Positions 52,068 to 62,289 of a stretch of 64,000 nucleotides of DNA are shown here, one piece after another. A program made the position numbers and the translations under genes. The notes beneath the pieces are model-generated. The model saw nothing but the letters and a program-made list of their open reading frames with translations. It ran no database searches and was not told where the DNA came from. The DNA comes from Neptunicoccus sediminis (GTDB lineage: Bacteria > Pseudomonadota > Alphaproteobacteria > Rhodobacterales > Rhodobacteraceae), in assembly GCF_001719615.1 (NCBI RefSeq), contig NZ_MDVX01000018.1:1-64000 (forward strand). The letters are read 5' to 3'. Each line of letters starts with the position of its first letter. The stretch's first letter is position 1.

Positions 52068-52915
52068 TTTCGACCCGTATTCGCGGCGGGCTGGGCAACC
52101 AGTTGTTCCAGTATTGCGCCGGACGGGCACTGGCGCTGCGTCACGGAGTGGATCTGTCGCTGGACCTGCGGGATTATGACCGCCCCAAAGCCTTTAAGGT
52201 CGGGCTTGACCATTTCAACATCACAACCGTTCCGGCGGAAAACCTGCCCCCATCCAAAGAGGATGGGGCGTTAAAAGTGCTGTCCAAGGTGTTGCGCGGC
52301 GGCGGGATGAAAACCTACCGCGAAGCTTCAATGGGCTATGATGCGGGGTATGAGCATCTGGGCGATAACACCCATCTCAAGGGCTACTGGCAATCGGAAC
52401 GCTACTTTGCGGATTTTGCGGCGCAAATTCGTGAGGATCTGCAGATTGTGACGCCTCCGAATGCCAAGAATACCGAGATGCTGGCGGAAATCTCAGGCTG
52501 TACGGCGGTATCCCTGCATATCCGGCGGGGGGATTACGTCAGCAACGAAAAATATAACGCGGCCCACGGCACCTGCGATCTGAATTATTACGTACGGGCG
52601 GCAGGCTTAGTTGCAGAGCAGGTGGAAGCGCCGGTTATCTATGCGTTTTCGGATGATCCGGCTTGGGTGGCCGAGAATCTGAAACTGCCGTTTGAAGTGC
52701 GCTATGTGGGGCATAACGACGGAGATACAAACTATGAGGATTTGCGGCTTATGGCGGCCTGCAAGCACCACATCATCGCCAATTCCTCGTTTTCATGGTG
52801 GGGGGCGTGGCTGAACCCCGATCCGGTGAAAACAGTTGTCGCGCCAAGCCGCTGGTATGCTGACCCTGACAAGAGCAACCCTGATATTCTACCGGACAGT
52901 TGGTTAACGATCTAG
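52064..52915 (+). CDS. Alpha-1,2-fucosyltransferase-like protein (GT11)
   Basis: A 283-residue GT11 enzyme. It opens with [20 protein letters not shown] and holds the donor motif [12 protein letters not shown] (HxRRxDY) and the later [12 protein letters not shown]. These are hallmarks of bacterial FutC/WbsJ-like enzymes that transfer fucose from GDP-fucose, usually to galactose. It overlaps the acyltransferase by 4 bp. GDP-fucose synthesis genes (gmd, fcl) are not in the window. Confidence 0.92.
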   Translation: MISTRIRGGLGNQLFQYCAGRALALRHGVDLSLDLRDYDRPKAFKVGLDHFNITTVPAENLPPSKEDGALKVLSKVLRGGGMKTYREASMGYDAGYEHLGDNTHLKGYWQSERYFADFAAQIREDLQIVTPPNAKNTEMLAEISGCTAVSLHIRRGDYVSNEKYNAAHGTCDLNYYVRAAGLVAEQVEAPVIYAFSDDPAWVAENLKLPFEVRYVGHNDGDTNYEDLRLMAACKHHIIANSSFSWWGAWLNPDPVKTVVAPSRWYADPDKSNPDILPDSWLTI

Positions 52916-52928
52916 ACGCCCCTGACCA

Positions 52929-54017
52929 TCAGCCGCGTTTTTCCTTCATGCGTTTACGAAATCGGGCCATGCGCAGATCGAAACCGGGTGCGAGCGTAGA
53001 AATCCCGCGCCGAACGATCATTTCGGGGAGGCTGCCACGACTGCCCTTTTCCGGCGGCAGCGCACGTTCGGCGTAGATCATCCGCTTCGGTCCGGACGCT
53101 GCGGGTGTGTCCATCCCCTGTTTCGCCAGCCGCGCGAAAAGGCCAATCGTGTTGAAGTCCTCCAGCAAAAGCTGGCGGGTGCTGCGCAAGGTATCGAGCC
53201 TGTCTGACCACAGATCGTCCGCGCGGGCCTGCATCATCCGGTTGATCGCCTCTTCGGGGCGGTCCATGTCCAGCGGCACGATGGCGTCAGCGGGCAGTTC
53301 ATCGGTCACATTGGTGCAGCCGACATAAAACGGCAGCGCCCAGCAGAGTAGCGGATCAGAGAGCTTCTCTGTCCAGCTATACCGCCCCGCGCCGTTTTCG
53401 AGCGCGAGATGATATTTATGGGGGAGAAGCGCGTCCATTTTGTCATCAACAGGTTTGAAACCGCGCCCGTAAAGTTCGATGTGTTCGGGGATTTTGTCTT
53501 TCAACACCTCAATAAACGCGAGACGTTTGCGGTGATATTCGGTGCTGGCCTTGGTGCTGGTGACGATGGAGATTTTGTCATCTTTGGCGGGCGGCTGTAG
53601 CGCTTTGAAGTGGTCATAGCCAAGTGCCCCGTCAAGATTGGCAAAGTCCACTCCGGCGAACCACAACAAGCAGTAATTGTGGTCGAGCCGTTCGGTTTCA
53701 AGCGGCTTTTCCCCCGGTGCGACAACCACGGCAAACTGGTTCAGGAAGGCGGCAGAATAGGGGTGAATTTCCTCCGGCTCTCCGGCAACGAAAAAGGTGC
53801 GGGCGCGGGGGAGGGTGGTTTGCAGTGACCATGACGCTCGGGTGTAGATAATCAGCACATCGGCAGCGGGATCTACTTCTAACCCGAAGGTAAAACGCAC
53901 ACCCTGAAATTCCGGTTGTTTGTCCGGTGTCTGCTTCAGGAACAGGCGCGGGTCTATGTCTGTCAGGATATGGGCGTGTGGGGGCATGATCGCTTTGGCA
54001 TTGGGTGTGATTTCCAT
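52929..54017 (-). CDS. GT10-like (alpha-1,3/4-fucosyltransferase family) glycosyltransferase
   Basis: A 362-residue protein. The C-terminal half carries the GT10 donor-binding pattern KYHLALENGAGRYSWTEKLSD, then LLCWALPFYVGCTNVTDELP, then a stretch IVPLDMD. The N-terminal half is divergent. The start is placed at ATG 54017 (MEITPNAK); an ATG at 54047 and TTG 54053 lie in the pnp terminator T-tract. It is convergent with the GT11 gene, 13 bp apart. Fucose is the usual GT10 donor, but other sugars occur, so specificity is inferred. Confidence 0.8.
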   Translation of the reverse strand: MEITPNAKAIMPPHAHILTDIDPRLFLKQTPDKQPEFQGVRFTFGLEVDPAADVLIIYTRASWSLQTTLPRARTFFVAGEPEEIHPYSAAFLNQFAVVVAPGEKPLETERLDHNYCLLWFAGVDFANLDGALGYDHFKALQPPAKDDKISIVTSTKASTEYHRKRLAFIEVLKDKIPEHIELYGRGFKPVDDKMDALLPHKYHLALENGAGRYSWTEKLSDPLLCWALPFYVGCTNVTDELPADAIVPLDMDRPEEAINRMMQARADDLWSDRLDTLRSTRQLLLEDFNTIGLFARLAKQGMDTPAASGPKRMIYAERALPPEKGSRGSLPEMIVRRGISTLAPGFDLRMARFRKRMKEKRG

Positions 54018-54044
54018 TGTTATAGCGTGGAAAACATGTGCTGA

Positions 54045-54079
54045 CATAAACAAAAGGCCCTGCAGTGTGCAGGGCCTTT
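54045..54079 (-). terminator. Rho-independent terminator of pnp
   Basis: A perfect 12-bp minus-strand stem AAAGGCCCTGCA / TGCAGGGCCTTT with a 3-nt loop, followed by TGTTT. It lies about 47 bp after the pnp stop and directly upstream of the GT10-like gene. Confidence 0.9.
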
Positions 54080-54125
54080 CGCAAATTCCAAACAGGGTGC
54101 CGGAAAGATTCCGGCGTGGCCTGTT

Positions 54126-56249
54126 TTATTCGGCTGCGGCGATTTCTTCGCCGGTTTCCTGATCGACAACTTTCATGGACAGGCGAACCTTGCCACGATC
54201 GTCAAAGCCCATCAGTTTGACCTTTACGGACTGGCCCTCGGAGACAACGTCTTTGGGGTGGCCAACACGCTCGTTTGCCATTTGGGAGACGTGCACAAGG
54301 CCGTCGCGCTTGCCAAAGAAGTTCACGAATGCGCCGAAGTCCATCACCTTCACAACAGTGCCGGTGTAGACGGTGCCTACTTCGGGTTCTGCTGCGATGG
54401 ACATGATCATTTCGCGGGCGGCCTCGATTTGCGCACCGTTGGAAGAAGCGATCTTGATCACACCGTCGTCGTTGATGTCGACTTTTGCGCCGGATGTTTC
54501 GACGATCTCGCGGATCACTTTACCACCGGAACCGATCACTTCGCGGATTTTCTCCGGATTGATGTTGATGGTTTCGATGCGCGGTGCATGCTCGGAGAAA
54601 GCCCCTGTTTCGGACAGGGCTTTGTTCATCTCGTCCAGAATGTGCAGACGGCCGTCTTTGGCCTGTGCCAGCGCTTTTTCCATGATCTCGGTGGTGATAC
54701 CGGCAACCTTGATATCCATTTGCAGGGAGGTAATGCCGTTTTCCGTACCAGCCACTTTGAAGTCCATGTCACCAAGGTGGTCTTCGTCACCAAGGATGTC
54801 TGTCAGAACAGCGTATTTGCCATCGTCTTCAAGGATAAGGCCCATAGCAACACCGGCAACCGGTGCTTTCAGGGGAACGCCTGCGTCCATCATGGACAGG
54901 GAGCCGCCGCAAACAGACGCCATAGAGGAGGAGCCGTTTGATTCAGTGATCTCGGACACAACGCGGATGGTGTATGGGAAATCAGTTGGCGCAGGCAGAA
55001 CAGCCTGAAGGGCGCGCCATGCCAGTTTGCCGTGACCGATTTCACGACGGCCCGGACCCATCATGCGACCACATTCACCGACCGAGTAGGGCGGGAAATT
55101 GTAGTGCAGCATGAAGTTGGAGCGGAACATACCTGTCAGCGCGTCGATCATCTGTTCGTCGTCGCCGGTACCAAGTGTGGTCACAGCCAGCGCCTGTGTT
55201 TCACCGCGGGTGAACAGGGCGGAGCCGTGGGTCCGTGGCAGCAGGCCGGTTTCGCCAACAATCGGACGCACGGTGGACAGGTCACGCCCGTCGATCCGCT
55301 TGCCGGTGTTCACGATGTCGCCGCGCACAACCGAGCTTTCCAGCTTTTTCATGGCGGTGGACAGGTTTGCATCTTCGCGGTCTTCTTCGGACAGACCTTC
55401 GATGATTTTCTCGCGGGCTGCGGAAATCGCGGCTGTGCGTTCCTGTTTGTCCGTGATGGCAAAGGCTGCACGGATGTCGGCTTCACCGATTGCCGTGATC
55501 TTGCCAAGGATGTCGGAGTAATCCGGTGCCTCAAAGTCGAACGGCTCTTTGGCGCATTCTTCGGCCATGTCGATGATCAGGTCGATCACCGGCTGGATGG
55601 AGTCATGTGCGAATTGAACCGCGCCGAGCATTTCAGCTTCGGAAAGCTCGTAAGCTTCGGATTCAACCATCATCACGGCGTCTTTTGTACCGGCCACAAC
55701 CAGATCAAGGCGCTGTTCAGGGTTGTTGCGCAGTTCGTGCATGTCATCCACAGAGGGGTTCAGCACATATTCGCCGTCTACGAAGCCAACGCGGCAGCTG
55801 CCGATTGGACCTCTGAAAGGGGCACCGGACAGTGTCAGCGCAGCAGACGCTGCAATCATTGCCACCATATCGGGATCGTTTTCCAGATCGTGGGACAGAA
55901 CGGTCAGTGTCACCTGTGTTTCGTGTTTGAAGCCCGGAATGAACAGGGGGCGGATCGGACGGTCGATCAGACGCGCTGTCAGGGTTTCTTTTTCGGTCGG
56001 ACGGGCTTCACGTTTGAAAAAGCCGCCCGGAATTTTACCGGCGGCGTAGTATTTTTCCTGATAGTTTACGGTCAGCGGGAAGAAATCCATTCCCGGCTTT
56101 TCTTTTTTGGCGAAAACAACAGCGGCCAGAACAGATGTTTCACCCAAAGTGGCGATAACTGTGCTGTCGGCCTGACGTGCGATCTTGCCTGTTTCGAGGG
56201 TCAGCGTCTCGCCGCCCCATTCAATTGATTTTTTGACTTCGTCAAACAT
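54126..56249 (-). CDS. pnp: Polynucleotide phosphorylase
   Basis: A 707-residue exoribonuclease with two RNase PH domains ([25 protein letters not shown] in the first; [31 protein letters not shown] in the second). A KH domain ([20 protein letters not shown]) and an S1 domain ([28 protein letters not shown]) end the protein. It degrades RNA 3' to 5' with phosphate. Normally it directly follows rpsO; here an MFS gene stands between them on the same strand. Confidence 0.98.
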   Translation of the reverse strand: MFDEVKKSIEWGGETLTLETGKIARQADSTVIATLGETSVLAAVVFAKKEKPGMDFFPLTVNYQEKYYAAGKIPGGFFKREARPTEKETLTARLIDRPIRPLFIPGFKHETQVTLTVLSHDLENDPDMVAMIAASAALTLSGAPFRGPIGSCRVGFVDGEYVLNPSVDDMHELRNNPEQRLDLVVAGTKDAVMMVESEAYELSEAEMLGAVQFAHDSIQPVIDLIIDMAEECAKEPFDFEAPDYSDILGKITAIGEADIRAAFAITDKQERTAAISAAREKIIEGLSEEDREDANLSTAMKKLESSVVRGDIVNTGKRIDGRDLSTVRPIVGETGLLPRTHGSALFTRGETQALAVTTLGTGDDEQMIDALTGMFRSNFMLHYNFPPYSVGECGRMMGPGRREIGHGKLAWRALQAVLPAPTDFPYTIRVVSEITESNGSSSMASVCGGSLSMMDAGVPLKAPVAGVAMGLILEDDGKYAVLTDILGDEDHLGDMDFKVAGTENGITSLQMDIKVAGITTEIMEKALAQAKDGRLHILDEMNKALSETGAFSEHAPRIETININPEKIREVIGSGGKVIREIVETSGAKVDINDDGVIKIASSNGAQIEAAREMIMSIAAEPEVGTVYTGTVVKVMDFGAFVNFFGKRDGLVHVSQMANERVGHPKDVVSEGQSVKVKLMGFDDRGKVRLSMKVVDQETGEEIAAAE

Positions 56250-56433
56250 ACTTTTTCCTGTCTAGGCTACCGGGCCTTCCCGCATAGCCTTAGTTGTTTG
56301 GATGCCCCATTGCATCCCGCCCCGTACCATCGTTTGCAGCGGCGGGGCCGTATCACTGCATTTCAGATGGGCTCCCATACAGCAGCTTGACAAAAAAGGA
56401 AAGCAAAAGGGCGTTTCGGGCGGTATTGGTGGA
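56250..56433 (-). promoter_or_regulatory. pnp leader with hairpins
   Basis: A 184-bp region upstream of pnp. On the minus strand it contains GGATGC-6 nt-GCATCC (56300-56317) and a CGGG/CCCG hairpin closer to the start. A GC-rich dyad (CCCGCC / GGCGGG, about 56317-56345) may end MFS transcription. In other bacteria pnp leaders fold into RNase III targets for autoregulation; that is only a parallel here. Confidence 0.45.
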
Positions 56434-57648
56434 TCAGGGCTGCTTTGCCGCTTTGGAGAAGGCAAAGACCAGTGTCGGGGCGAGCACCATCGCCGCCATG
56501 AGTGCAAAGCCGAGCCGGTAGCTCTGCTCTGCGGGCAGGCTGGCTGTTTGCTGGATCACCACGCCGAACAGGGTCTGGAACGTGGGAATCGCTGCGACTG
56601 CGATGATCGTGTAGAGGCTGGTGGCGCGTCCGATCGCGGCGTCAGGCACGACTTGGCGCAGTTGCGCAATGAGCGGAACATAGAACTGCTGGGCAAAGAT
56701 CATCACGAATAACAGGACGTTAGCGGCCCAAAGCGGCATATCCGGTGTCAGGGCAAGGACAGATAGGCTGGCGACCGAGGTCAGAGCCCCTGTCAGGATC
56801 ACACTGTAGCGGGAAAACCGCCCCCAGCGGTCAATGAAACCATAAGCCGTACCAGAGGCCATAGTTGCGCAGAAGAACAGCATCTGGAACAGGCCGGTTT
56901 CTTCCAGCGAGAGGGCGTGAACGGCTTTGTAATAGGGACCACCCCAAAGGCCGGTGATCGCGGTGATCGGCGCCCAGATTACGCAGGACATGATCAGAAC
57001 GGGGCGCACCCTGTCGTCTTTTAACAGGTCGAGGAATCCGGGGGCAGGACCGCTTTGATCCGGTTGATCGACAGGGTCTTTCTTGGTGACAAGAAACACC
57101 GCAGCAGCAAATGCGGCGGTAAAGACGGAGAGGCCGATAAAGACGTTGATCCAGCCGAACCGCGCGATGCCGACCGCCAGCGGATAGGTGGCCAGCAAGC
57201 CGCCAAAGCCGCCGAGTGTCACCATTAATCCGTTCAGGAACCCGAACTGGTTCGCCGGAAAATTCCGCGCCAGCAGCATATACATGCCAACGCCGCCCAC
57301 AGACAGGCCAAGTCCCAGCAGGATGCGGGCGAGGATCAGGGTGGTGAAGCTGGAGGTGAAGGTGCAAGCCAGCGTTCCAAAGGCGAGGATCAGCAGGAAA
57401 AGACTGATGATGCGGCGGGGGCCGACTCGGTCCAGCAGCGAACCGATAAACCCTTGCGCGACGATATTGACGATAAAGATGACGGAAATCACCAGACCAA
57501 GCTGATCCGCCGTCAGCAGGTATTCATCCTGCCAAACCGGAGCAACAATCGCACCCGCAGCGCGGTGGAACTGGCCCATCCCGAACAGGAAAACACAAAT
57601 AGTTATTACGATAAATGATTGTAAAGAAAATCGAAATCTATGGGTCAT
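56434..57648 (-). CDS. MFS transporter
   Basis: A 404-residue membrane protein with 12 predicted helices. The helix 2-3 loop motif is FIGSLLDRVGPRRIISLF and the N-terminal helix starts FIVITICVFLFGMGQFHRAAGA. It belongs to the major facilitator superfamily, with resemblance to nitrate/metabolite porters; the substrate is unknown. ATG 57648 is preferred to TTG 57684, which lies inside the hairpin after rpsO. Its position between rpsO and pnp is unusual. Confidence 0.85.
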   Translation of the reverse strand: MTHRFRFSLQSFIVITICVFLFGMGQFHRAAGAIVAPVWQDEYLLTADQLGLVISVIFIVNIVAQGFIGSLLDRVGPRRIISLFLLILAFGTLACTFTSSFTTLILARILLGLGLSVGGVGMYMLLARNFPANQFGFLNGLMVTLGGFGGLLATYPLAVGIARFGWINVFIGLSVFTAAFAAAVFLVTKKDPVDQPDQSGPAPGFLDLLKDDRVRPVLIMSCVIWAPITAITGLWGGPYYKAVHALSLEETGLFQMLFFCATMASGTAYGFIDRWGRFSRYSVILTGALTSVASLSVLALTPDMPLWAANVLLFVMIFAQQFYVPLIAQLRQVVPDAAIGRATSLYTIIAVAAIPTFQTLFGVVIQQTASLPAEQSYRLGFALMAAMVLAPTLVFAFSKAAKQP

Positions 57649-57670
57649 TTGCGGGACGCTACCCCCAAAC

Positions 57671-57708
57671 GGAATACGCCGCAACGCGATAACACGGTGC
57701 GGCGTTCC
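57671..57708 (-). other. Hairpin between rpsO and the MFS gene
   Basis: ACGCCGCA pairs with TGCGGCGT, extended by GGAA/TTCC past a single bulged base, with a 14-nt loop and no strong U-tract. It lies 23 nt after the rpsO stop and could be a terminator or an RNase processing site like that between rpsO and pnp in E. coli. Confidence 0.55.
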
Positions 57709-57730
57709 CTAACTGTAATAGGCGAGAGCC

Positions 57731-58000
57731 TTAGCGGCGGATGCCCAGACGCTTGATCAGGTCCTGATAGCGTGCTTCGTCTTTCGCTTTGGTGTAGTCC
57801 AGCAGTTTCCGGCGCTGCGCAACCAGTTTCAAAAGACCACGACGGGAATGGTTGTCTTTCTTGTGGGTTTTGAAGTGCTCTGTCAGCGTGGTGATGCGGG
57901 ATGTCAGGATAGCAACCTGTACTTCGGGCGAACCTGTGTCGCCTTCTTTGGTTGCGTAATCTTTCATCAGTTGAGCTTTATGCTCTGGAGTAATCGACAT
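57731..58000 (-). CDS. rpsO: 30S ribosomal protein S15
   Basis: An 89-residue S15 with the complete family sequence pattern, including [36 protein letters not shown] and the end [12 protein letters not shown]. It binds 16S rRNA at the central-domain junction. AAGGAGA lies upstream of the ATG. It is first of the rpsO-MFS-pnp strand group. Confidence 0.98.
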   Translation of the reverse strand: MSITPEHKAQLMKDYATKEGDTGSPEVQVAILTSRITTLTEHFKTHKKDNHSRRGLLKLVAQRRKLLDYTKAKDEARYQDLIKRLGIRR

Positions 58001-58290
58001 CGGGGTCTCCTTCTTAAGGTTAAAGGGTTATGGCACAAGCCGGGATGTCGTCCAGCAGGGCCCGTGGAGGCTCCGCCCGAATGGCGGATGGGGGTCTATA
58101 GGCGGGAATCACCGGAAAGAAAAGGAAAAAGCGTGAAGTCCGCCACATGCGCGTGAAATGGCCGTGTGGTGGTTAATGCGCGTTAACCATAAGTGGTTGA
58201 AATGCTGTATGTTTCTGGAATGTTCTGTTATTTAGTCAACAGGCAGCGCCGTCAGTCCGGCGCCTGTCCGCGCTGTAAGACGGGATTAAT
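58001..58290. promoter_or_regulatory. Intergenic region between rpsO and the RTX gene
   Basis: A 290-bp gap with divergent promoters. It holds an 18-nt near-perfect palindrome, GGTTAATGCGCGTTAACC (58171-58188), a candidate operator. Its TTAA-N6-TTAA spacing is one base short of a classical CtrA site. Confidence 0.45.
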
Positions 58291-59187
58291 ATGATCGAAG
58301 TTCTCATTCTCTCCATGCTGGGTTTGGCGGGTTCCGCGCTGGGCGGGGCCGTTGCCGATGATGATGTCGACAACAGCTTTGACGGGGAGGATCGTGACGA
58401 TCCATTGCCACGGGACACCAGCCTGTTGATGCCTGAGGGCGCGGGCGAACCGGTAGTTGTCGCGCAGGATACTGGCAATGTGGCACCCGCCGATACGTTA
58501 TCCGAAGATGCGCAATACGGTAGTGGCGCAGACGATCTGCTGACAGACTGGCACGGCGATGTTGAGCTTTACGGTGGCGGCGGTGATGACAAGCTGCAAG
58601 GCGGATTTGACGGTGATCGGCTCAGCGTGTTTTACGGTGGTGACGGCGACGACACGATCCGCGATGGCGACAATGCTGCGCTGATCTATGGCGGCGATGG
58701 TGACGACAGGATCACCAGCGGCCACGGACAGTCGGAAATTGACGGCGGTGCGGGGGATGATGTTATCGACGCCGGCATTCAGACCGATACTGTTTACGGC
58801 GGGGCGGGGAACGACAGGCTCGTCTCTGTTGGAAGCGGGGACAGCGACGATCCTGATCTGCTTTATGGCGGCGTAGGGGACGACGATCTTCACGCCTATG
58901 GCACGGCAAAGCTTTATGGCGGGGCGGGGGCTGACAGGTTCACCACATATGCAAACACTTGGGTGGAACACGCCCCTGTAATTGCGGATTTCAACCCCGC
59001 AGTGGATACCCTCTGTGTGGAAATCGACAGTCACGAAGGGATGCAGGAGCTGTCGGATTTTCAGGTGGAGGTTCAGGATTTTGCTGATGGAACAGGGGCT
59101 TCGGTCTTTGTAGACGGATATGAGGTGATGCGCGTTCCGGGCGGGCAGGGAATCCGGCTTGAGGATGTGGAGTTAAAGCTGGTTTAA
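58291..59187 (+). CDS. RTX-type calcium-binding repeat protein
   Basis: A 298-residue acidic protein. A short hydrophobic N-terminus (MIEVLILSMLGLAGSALGGA) is followed by an acidic linker. About seven glycine/aspartate nonapeptide-type repeats (about 88-215; YGGGGDD, YGGDGDD, DGGAGDD, YGGAGND) form a Ca2+-binding beta roll, then comes a C-terminal segment like the ends of serralysin-type RTX proteins. No catalytic domain is visible. Such proteins are secreted by type I systems or stay surface-bound; no secretion genes are nearby. Confidence 0.85.
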   Translation: MIEVLILSMLGLAGSALGGAVADDDVDNSFDGEDRDDPLPRDTSLLMPEGAGEPVVVAQDTGNVAPADTLSEDAQYGSGADDLLTDWHGDVELYGGGGDDKLQGGFDGDRLSVFYGGDGDDTIRDGDNAALIYGGDGDDRITSGHGQSEIDGGAGDDVIDAGIQTDTVYGGAGNDRLVSVGSGDSDDPDLLYGGVGDDDLHAYGTAKLYGGAGADRFTTYANTWVEHAPVIADFNPAVDTLCVEIDSHEGMQELSDFQVEVQDFADGTGASVFVDGYEVMRVPGGQGIRLEDVELKLV

Positions 59188-59288
59188 CAATTGCACGGAT
59201 AGGGTGTGCCGATCCTGCAGGAAATGGATATTTGAACCAAAAAGAGCCGCTTGGTCGTAGTCTTAAGTCCCAGCGCAATTCGGGGTGG

Positions 59289-59978
59289 TTATTTCTGGTT
59301 GAACAAAATGTTGCGTTCGGCGTCTGTATGTGGACGGTTCGGTCGGTTGTCTTTGCCCAGATTGACACCCCGTTGTACGGCTGGCCGTTCCTTGATACGC
59401 GCACGCCAAGCGGCGACGCGGGGATAATCGTCAAGCGGCAGGCCCATAGCCTTGCCGATCAGCACCCAAGGCCAACACATCATATCGGCAATGGAATAAT
59501 CTTCGATGATATAATCCCGTCCGTTGAGGCGGCGTTCAAGCACACCGAGGCAACGCATATACTCACCAGCATAGCGTTTGGCCGCATATCCGTCCCGTTC
59601 GCTTTCCGGCGCATAATTGTGAAAATGGCTGTGCTGCCCGGCCATCGGTCCCTGATTGCCGGTTTGCCAGAACAGCCATTCCAGCGTCTCTTTACGCTGC
59701 AGCGGATCGGTTGAGATAAATTTGCCAGTTTTTTCCGCCAGATACCACAGGATTGCGCCGCTCTCAAACACGGGGATCGGCGCTCCGTTCGTGTCGTGAT
59801 CCACGATAGCGGGCATGCGATTGTTCGGGCTGATCGCCAGAAACTCCGGTTCAAACTGCGCGCCTTTGCCAATTTCCAACAGGCGGGTGGTGTAGGGCAG
59901 TTCCATTTCCTCCAGGCAAATAGAAACCTTCCAACCGTTCGGCGTGGGCCAATAGTAAAAATCGAGCGGGTCTGACAC
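59289..59978 (-). CDS. Glutathione S-transferase, Nu-class (YfcG/YghU-like)
   Basis: A 229-residue GST. The thioredoxin-fold half ends with PAIVDHDTNGAPIPVFESGAILWYLAEKTG (glutathione-binding ES pair). The helical half carries WLFWQTGNQGPMAGQHSHFHNYAPE, a hallmark of YfcG/YghU, which have disulfide reductase activity. It is 4 bp downstream of the TerB-like gene, so the two are an operon. Confidence 0.9.
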   Translation of the reverse strand: MSDPLDFYYWPTPNGWKVSICLEEMELPYTTRLLEIGKGAQFEPEFLAISPNNRMPAIVDHDTNGAPIPVFESGAILWYLAEKTGKFISTDPLQRKETLEWLFWQTGNQGPMAGQHSHFHNYAPESERDGYAAKRYAGEYMRCLGVLERRLNGRDYIIEDYSIADMMCWPWVLIGKAMGLPLDDYPRVAAWRARIKERPAVQRGVNLGKDNRPNRPHTDAERNILFNQK

Positions 59979-59982
59979 CGGA

Positions 59983-60414
59983 TTATTCCGTCAAATGTCT
60001 GGCGCGGGCGCCCCGTTCGATCGCGGCCCCGTGTAGCCGGTCGATGGTCAGCTCGTACCGTGTTTCCTCAAGAAATCGCAGCTCGCTTTCGCCCAACCGT
60101 CCGTCCGAGGCCGCCACATCACAGCAGAGCGCATAGGCCGTCTCGTGGAACTTTTCGGGGATTGCTTCACGTACCATGCCAAACAGCGCGTCCAGACCGT
60201 CTTCTTCTTCCAGCAGGTCAAACACTGTCTGGGCAATGCCGCGAATCCGGTCGGCATCATAGGCGCCAAAGATGGGCAGATGGTTAACGATACGTTCGAT
60301 CGACAGCAATTCCGCGGTGCGGATCAGTTCATCGGATACTGAAGTGGCAATCATCATGGCCACAAGCCCGTCCTGAAGGTTCCAAAGGCTGTCTGTCGGG
60401 TCTGTGCGGGTCAT
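59983..60414 (-). CDS. TerB-like (tellurite resistance B fold) protein
   Basis: A 143-residue all-helical acidic protein. The pattern MMIATSVSDELIRTAELLSIERIVNHLPIF and CCDVAASDGRLGESELRFLEE fits the TerB-like domain, with acidic loops that may bind metal. The family is linked to tellurite and general stress without a firm reaction. It is transcribed with the GST and divergent from lysS. Confidence 0.83.
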   Translation of the reverse strand: MTRTDPTDSLWNLQDGLVAMMIATSVSDELIRTAELLSIERIVNHLPIFGAYDADRIRGIAQTVFDLLEEEDGLDALFGMVREAIPEKFHETAYALCCDVAASDGRLGESELRFLEETRYELTIDRLHGAAIERGARARHLTE

Positions 60415-60515
60415 GCTTTCGCCCTTTAATGGTTAATCCGTCTGATAATATTGACGCAAGCGGGCAGGAGCAATAGGGAGTGGGCTTTGAACCCCTCTAA
60501 AACCGGATGATAAAA

Positions 60516-62162
60516 ATGTCTGACCTTCGCAATCTTGCACTGAGCTCTAAAGCATGGCCCTTCGAGGAAGCCCGCAAGATTTTGAAACGGTACGAAAAGG
60601 CGCCGCCCGAAAAGGGTTATGTGCTGTTTGAGACCGGTTATGGTCCATCCGGCCTGCCGCACATCGGTACCTTCGGGGAAGTGGCGCGGACCACCATGGT
60701 GCGCCGCGCTTTTGAAGTGATGTCTGATATTCCAACCCGCCTGATCTGTTTTTCCGACGATCTGGACGGTATGCGCAAGGTGCCGGGCAACGTACCCAAT
60801 CCTGACAGTTTGGTTGAACATCTCCAGCGTCCGCTGACCTCGGTGCCTGATCCTTTTGGCGAGTATGAAAGTTTTGGCGCCCATAACAACGCGATGCTGA
60901 ACCGTTTTCTGGATACTTTTGGATTTGAGTATGAGTTCATCAGCTCTACCGAATTTTACCGTGACGGTAAATTCGACGAGATCCTGTTGCGTGCGGCGGA
61001 ACGTTATGACGATGTGATGAAGGTGATGCTGAAATCCCTGCGGGAAGAGCGTCAGGAAACCTATTCTATTTTTCTTCCGATCCATCCTGAAACCGGACGT
61101 GTGCTTTATGTGCCGATGAAACATGTGGACGGCAAAAATGGCACGATTACGTTTGACGACGAGGACGGGAACGAGATCACCCTGCCTGTCACCGGCGGTA
61201 ACGTGAAGCTGCAATGGAAACCGGATTTCGGCGCACGCTGGGCGGCGCTCGATGTTGATTTTGAGATGTACGGCAAGGATCATTCCACCAATACGCCGAT
61301 TTATGATCGCATTTGTGAAATTCTGGGCGGCCGCAAGCCGGAGCATTTTACCTATGAACTGTTCCTTGACGAAGAGGGACGGAAGATTTCCAAGACCTCC
61401 GGGAATGGTGTTTCAATCGACGAATGGCTGACTTATGCCTCGTCGGAATCGCTGGCCTATTTCATGTACCTCAAGCCAAAGACAGCCAAGCGGATGCATT
61501 TCGACGTGATTCCCAAAGCGGTGGATGAATACCATCAGCAGTTGCGAGCCTATGAAACGCAGGATGCTGCGGCACGGCTGAACAATCCGGTGTTTCACAT
61601 CCACGGGGCAGATGTTCCGAAAAGCGATATGGTGGTGCCTTTTGCAATGCTGTTGAATCTGGCATCTGTGTCTAGCGCGGAAACCAAGGATGCACTTTGG
61701 GGCTTTATCAATAAATACGCGCCCGACGCGTCCCCCGAGACGAACCCGACCCTTGATGCGGCAGCCGGATTTGCGGTGCGTTATTACCATGATTTCGTGA
61801 AACCAAGCAAAAAGTTCCGCGCGCCGAGCGCACAGGAGCGGGCTGCGCTGGAGGATCTTGCGGCGGCGCTGCGGGACGCGGATGTTGCCAAAGCGATGAT
61901 CGACAAGAAGAACGCTGCGATGGGCAAAGACGAGGGATTGGTCGCGACGCTTGATTACAGCGATGCAGATGATTTGCAGTCGATCGTTTTCGCTGTTGGG
62001 AAAAACCACGGGTTTGAGCCGTTGCGTGACTGGTTCACGGCGATTTATGAAGTGCTGCTCGGGGCGTCGCAAGGGCCGCGTTTCGGCGGGTTTGTGGCAC
62101 TTTACGGCGTGGATGAGACTGTTGCGCTGATCGAGGCCGGACTTGCCGGAGAGTTGGGGTAA
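60516..62162 (+). CDS. lysS: Lysine--tRNA ligase, class I
   Basis: A 548-residue class I aminoacyl-tRNA synthetase: HIGH motif PHIGT (His49), KMSKS motif KISKTSGNG (about 290), and an alpha-helix cage C-terminal domain. Most bacteria use class II LysRS; the class I form is standard in many alphaproteobacteria and archaea. Start 60516 (MSDLRNLAL) has GGA 8 nt upstream; ATG 60507 is less likely. A clear terminator follows. Confidence 0.96.
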   Translation: MSDLRNLALSSKAWPFEEARKILKRYEKAPPEKGYVLFETGYGPSGLPHIGTFGEVARTTMVRRAFEVMSDIPTRLICFSDDLDGMRKVPGNVPNPDSLVEHLQRPLTSVPDPFGEYESFGAHNNAMLNRFLDTFGFEYEFISSTEFYRDGKFDEILLRAAERYDDVMKVMLKSLREERQETYSIFLPIHPETGRVLYVPMKHVDGKNGTITFDDEDGNEITLPVTGGNVKLQWKPDFGARWAALDVDFEMYGKDHSTNTPIYDRICEILGGRKPEHFTYELFLDEEGRKISKTSGNGVSIDEWLTYASSESLAYFMYLKPKTAKRMHFDVIPKAVDEYHQQLRAYETQDAAARLNNPVFHIHGADVPKSDMVVPFAMLLNLASVSSAETKDALWGFINKYAPDASPETNPTLDAAAGFAVRYYHDFVKPSKKFRAPSAQERAALEDLAAALRDADVAKAMIDKKNAAMGKDEGLVATLDYSDADDLQSIVFAVGKNHGFEPLRDWFTAIYEVLLGASQGPRFGGFVALYGVDETVALIEAGLAGELG

Positions 62163-62194
62163 GAGCAACATTGTCCGGAACGTGCAAGGTATTT

Positions 62195-62225
62195 GGGCGG
62201 TGGACTGCGGTTCATCGCCCTTTTT
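62195..62225 (+). terminator. Rho-independent terminator of lysS
   Basis: Stem GGGCGGTG / CATCGCCC (8 bp with one G-U pair, 10-nt loop) followed by five T residues, 33 bp after the stop. Confidence 0.88.
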
Positions 62226-62289
62226 GCAGGGTTCGTGTAAGTGGCGACTTTTGAAAATTGGATATTTTTAGCCATAAGAAGCTGGTGTG

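Noticed and set aside
55032-56228. 398-codon plus-strand open frame
   Set aside because: Antisense to pnp, whose identity is certain.
58171-58188. Classical CtrA site
   Set aside because: The TTAA halves are 6 bp apart instead of 7, so it is kept only as a generic palindrome.
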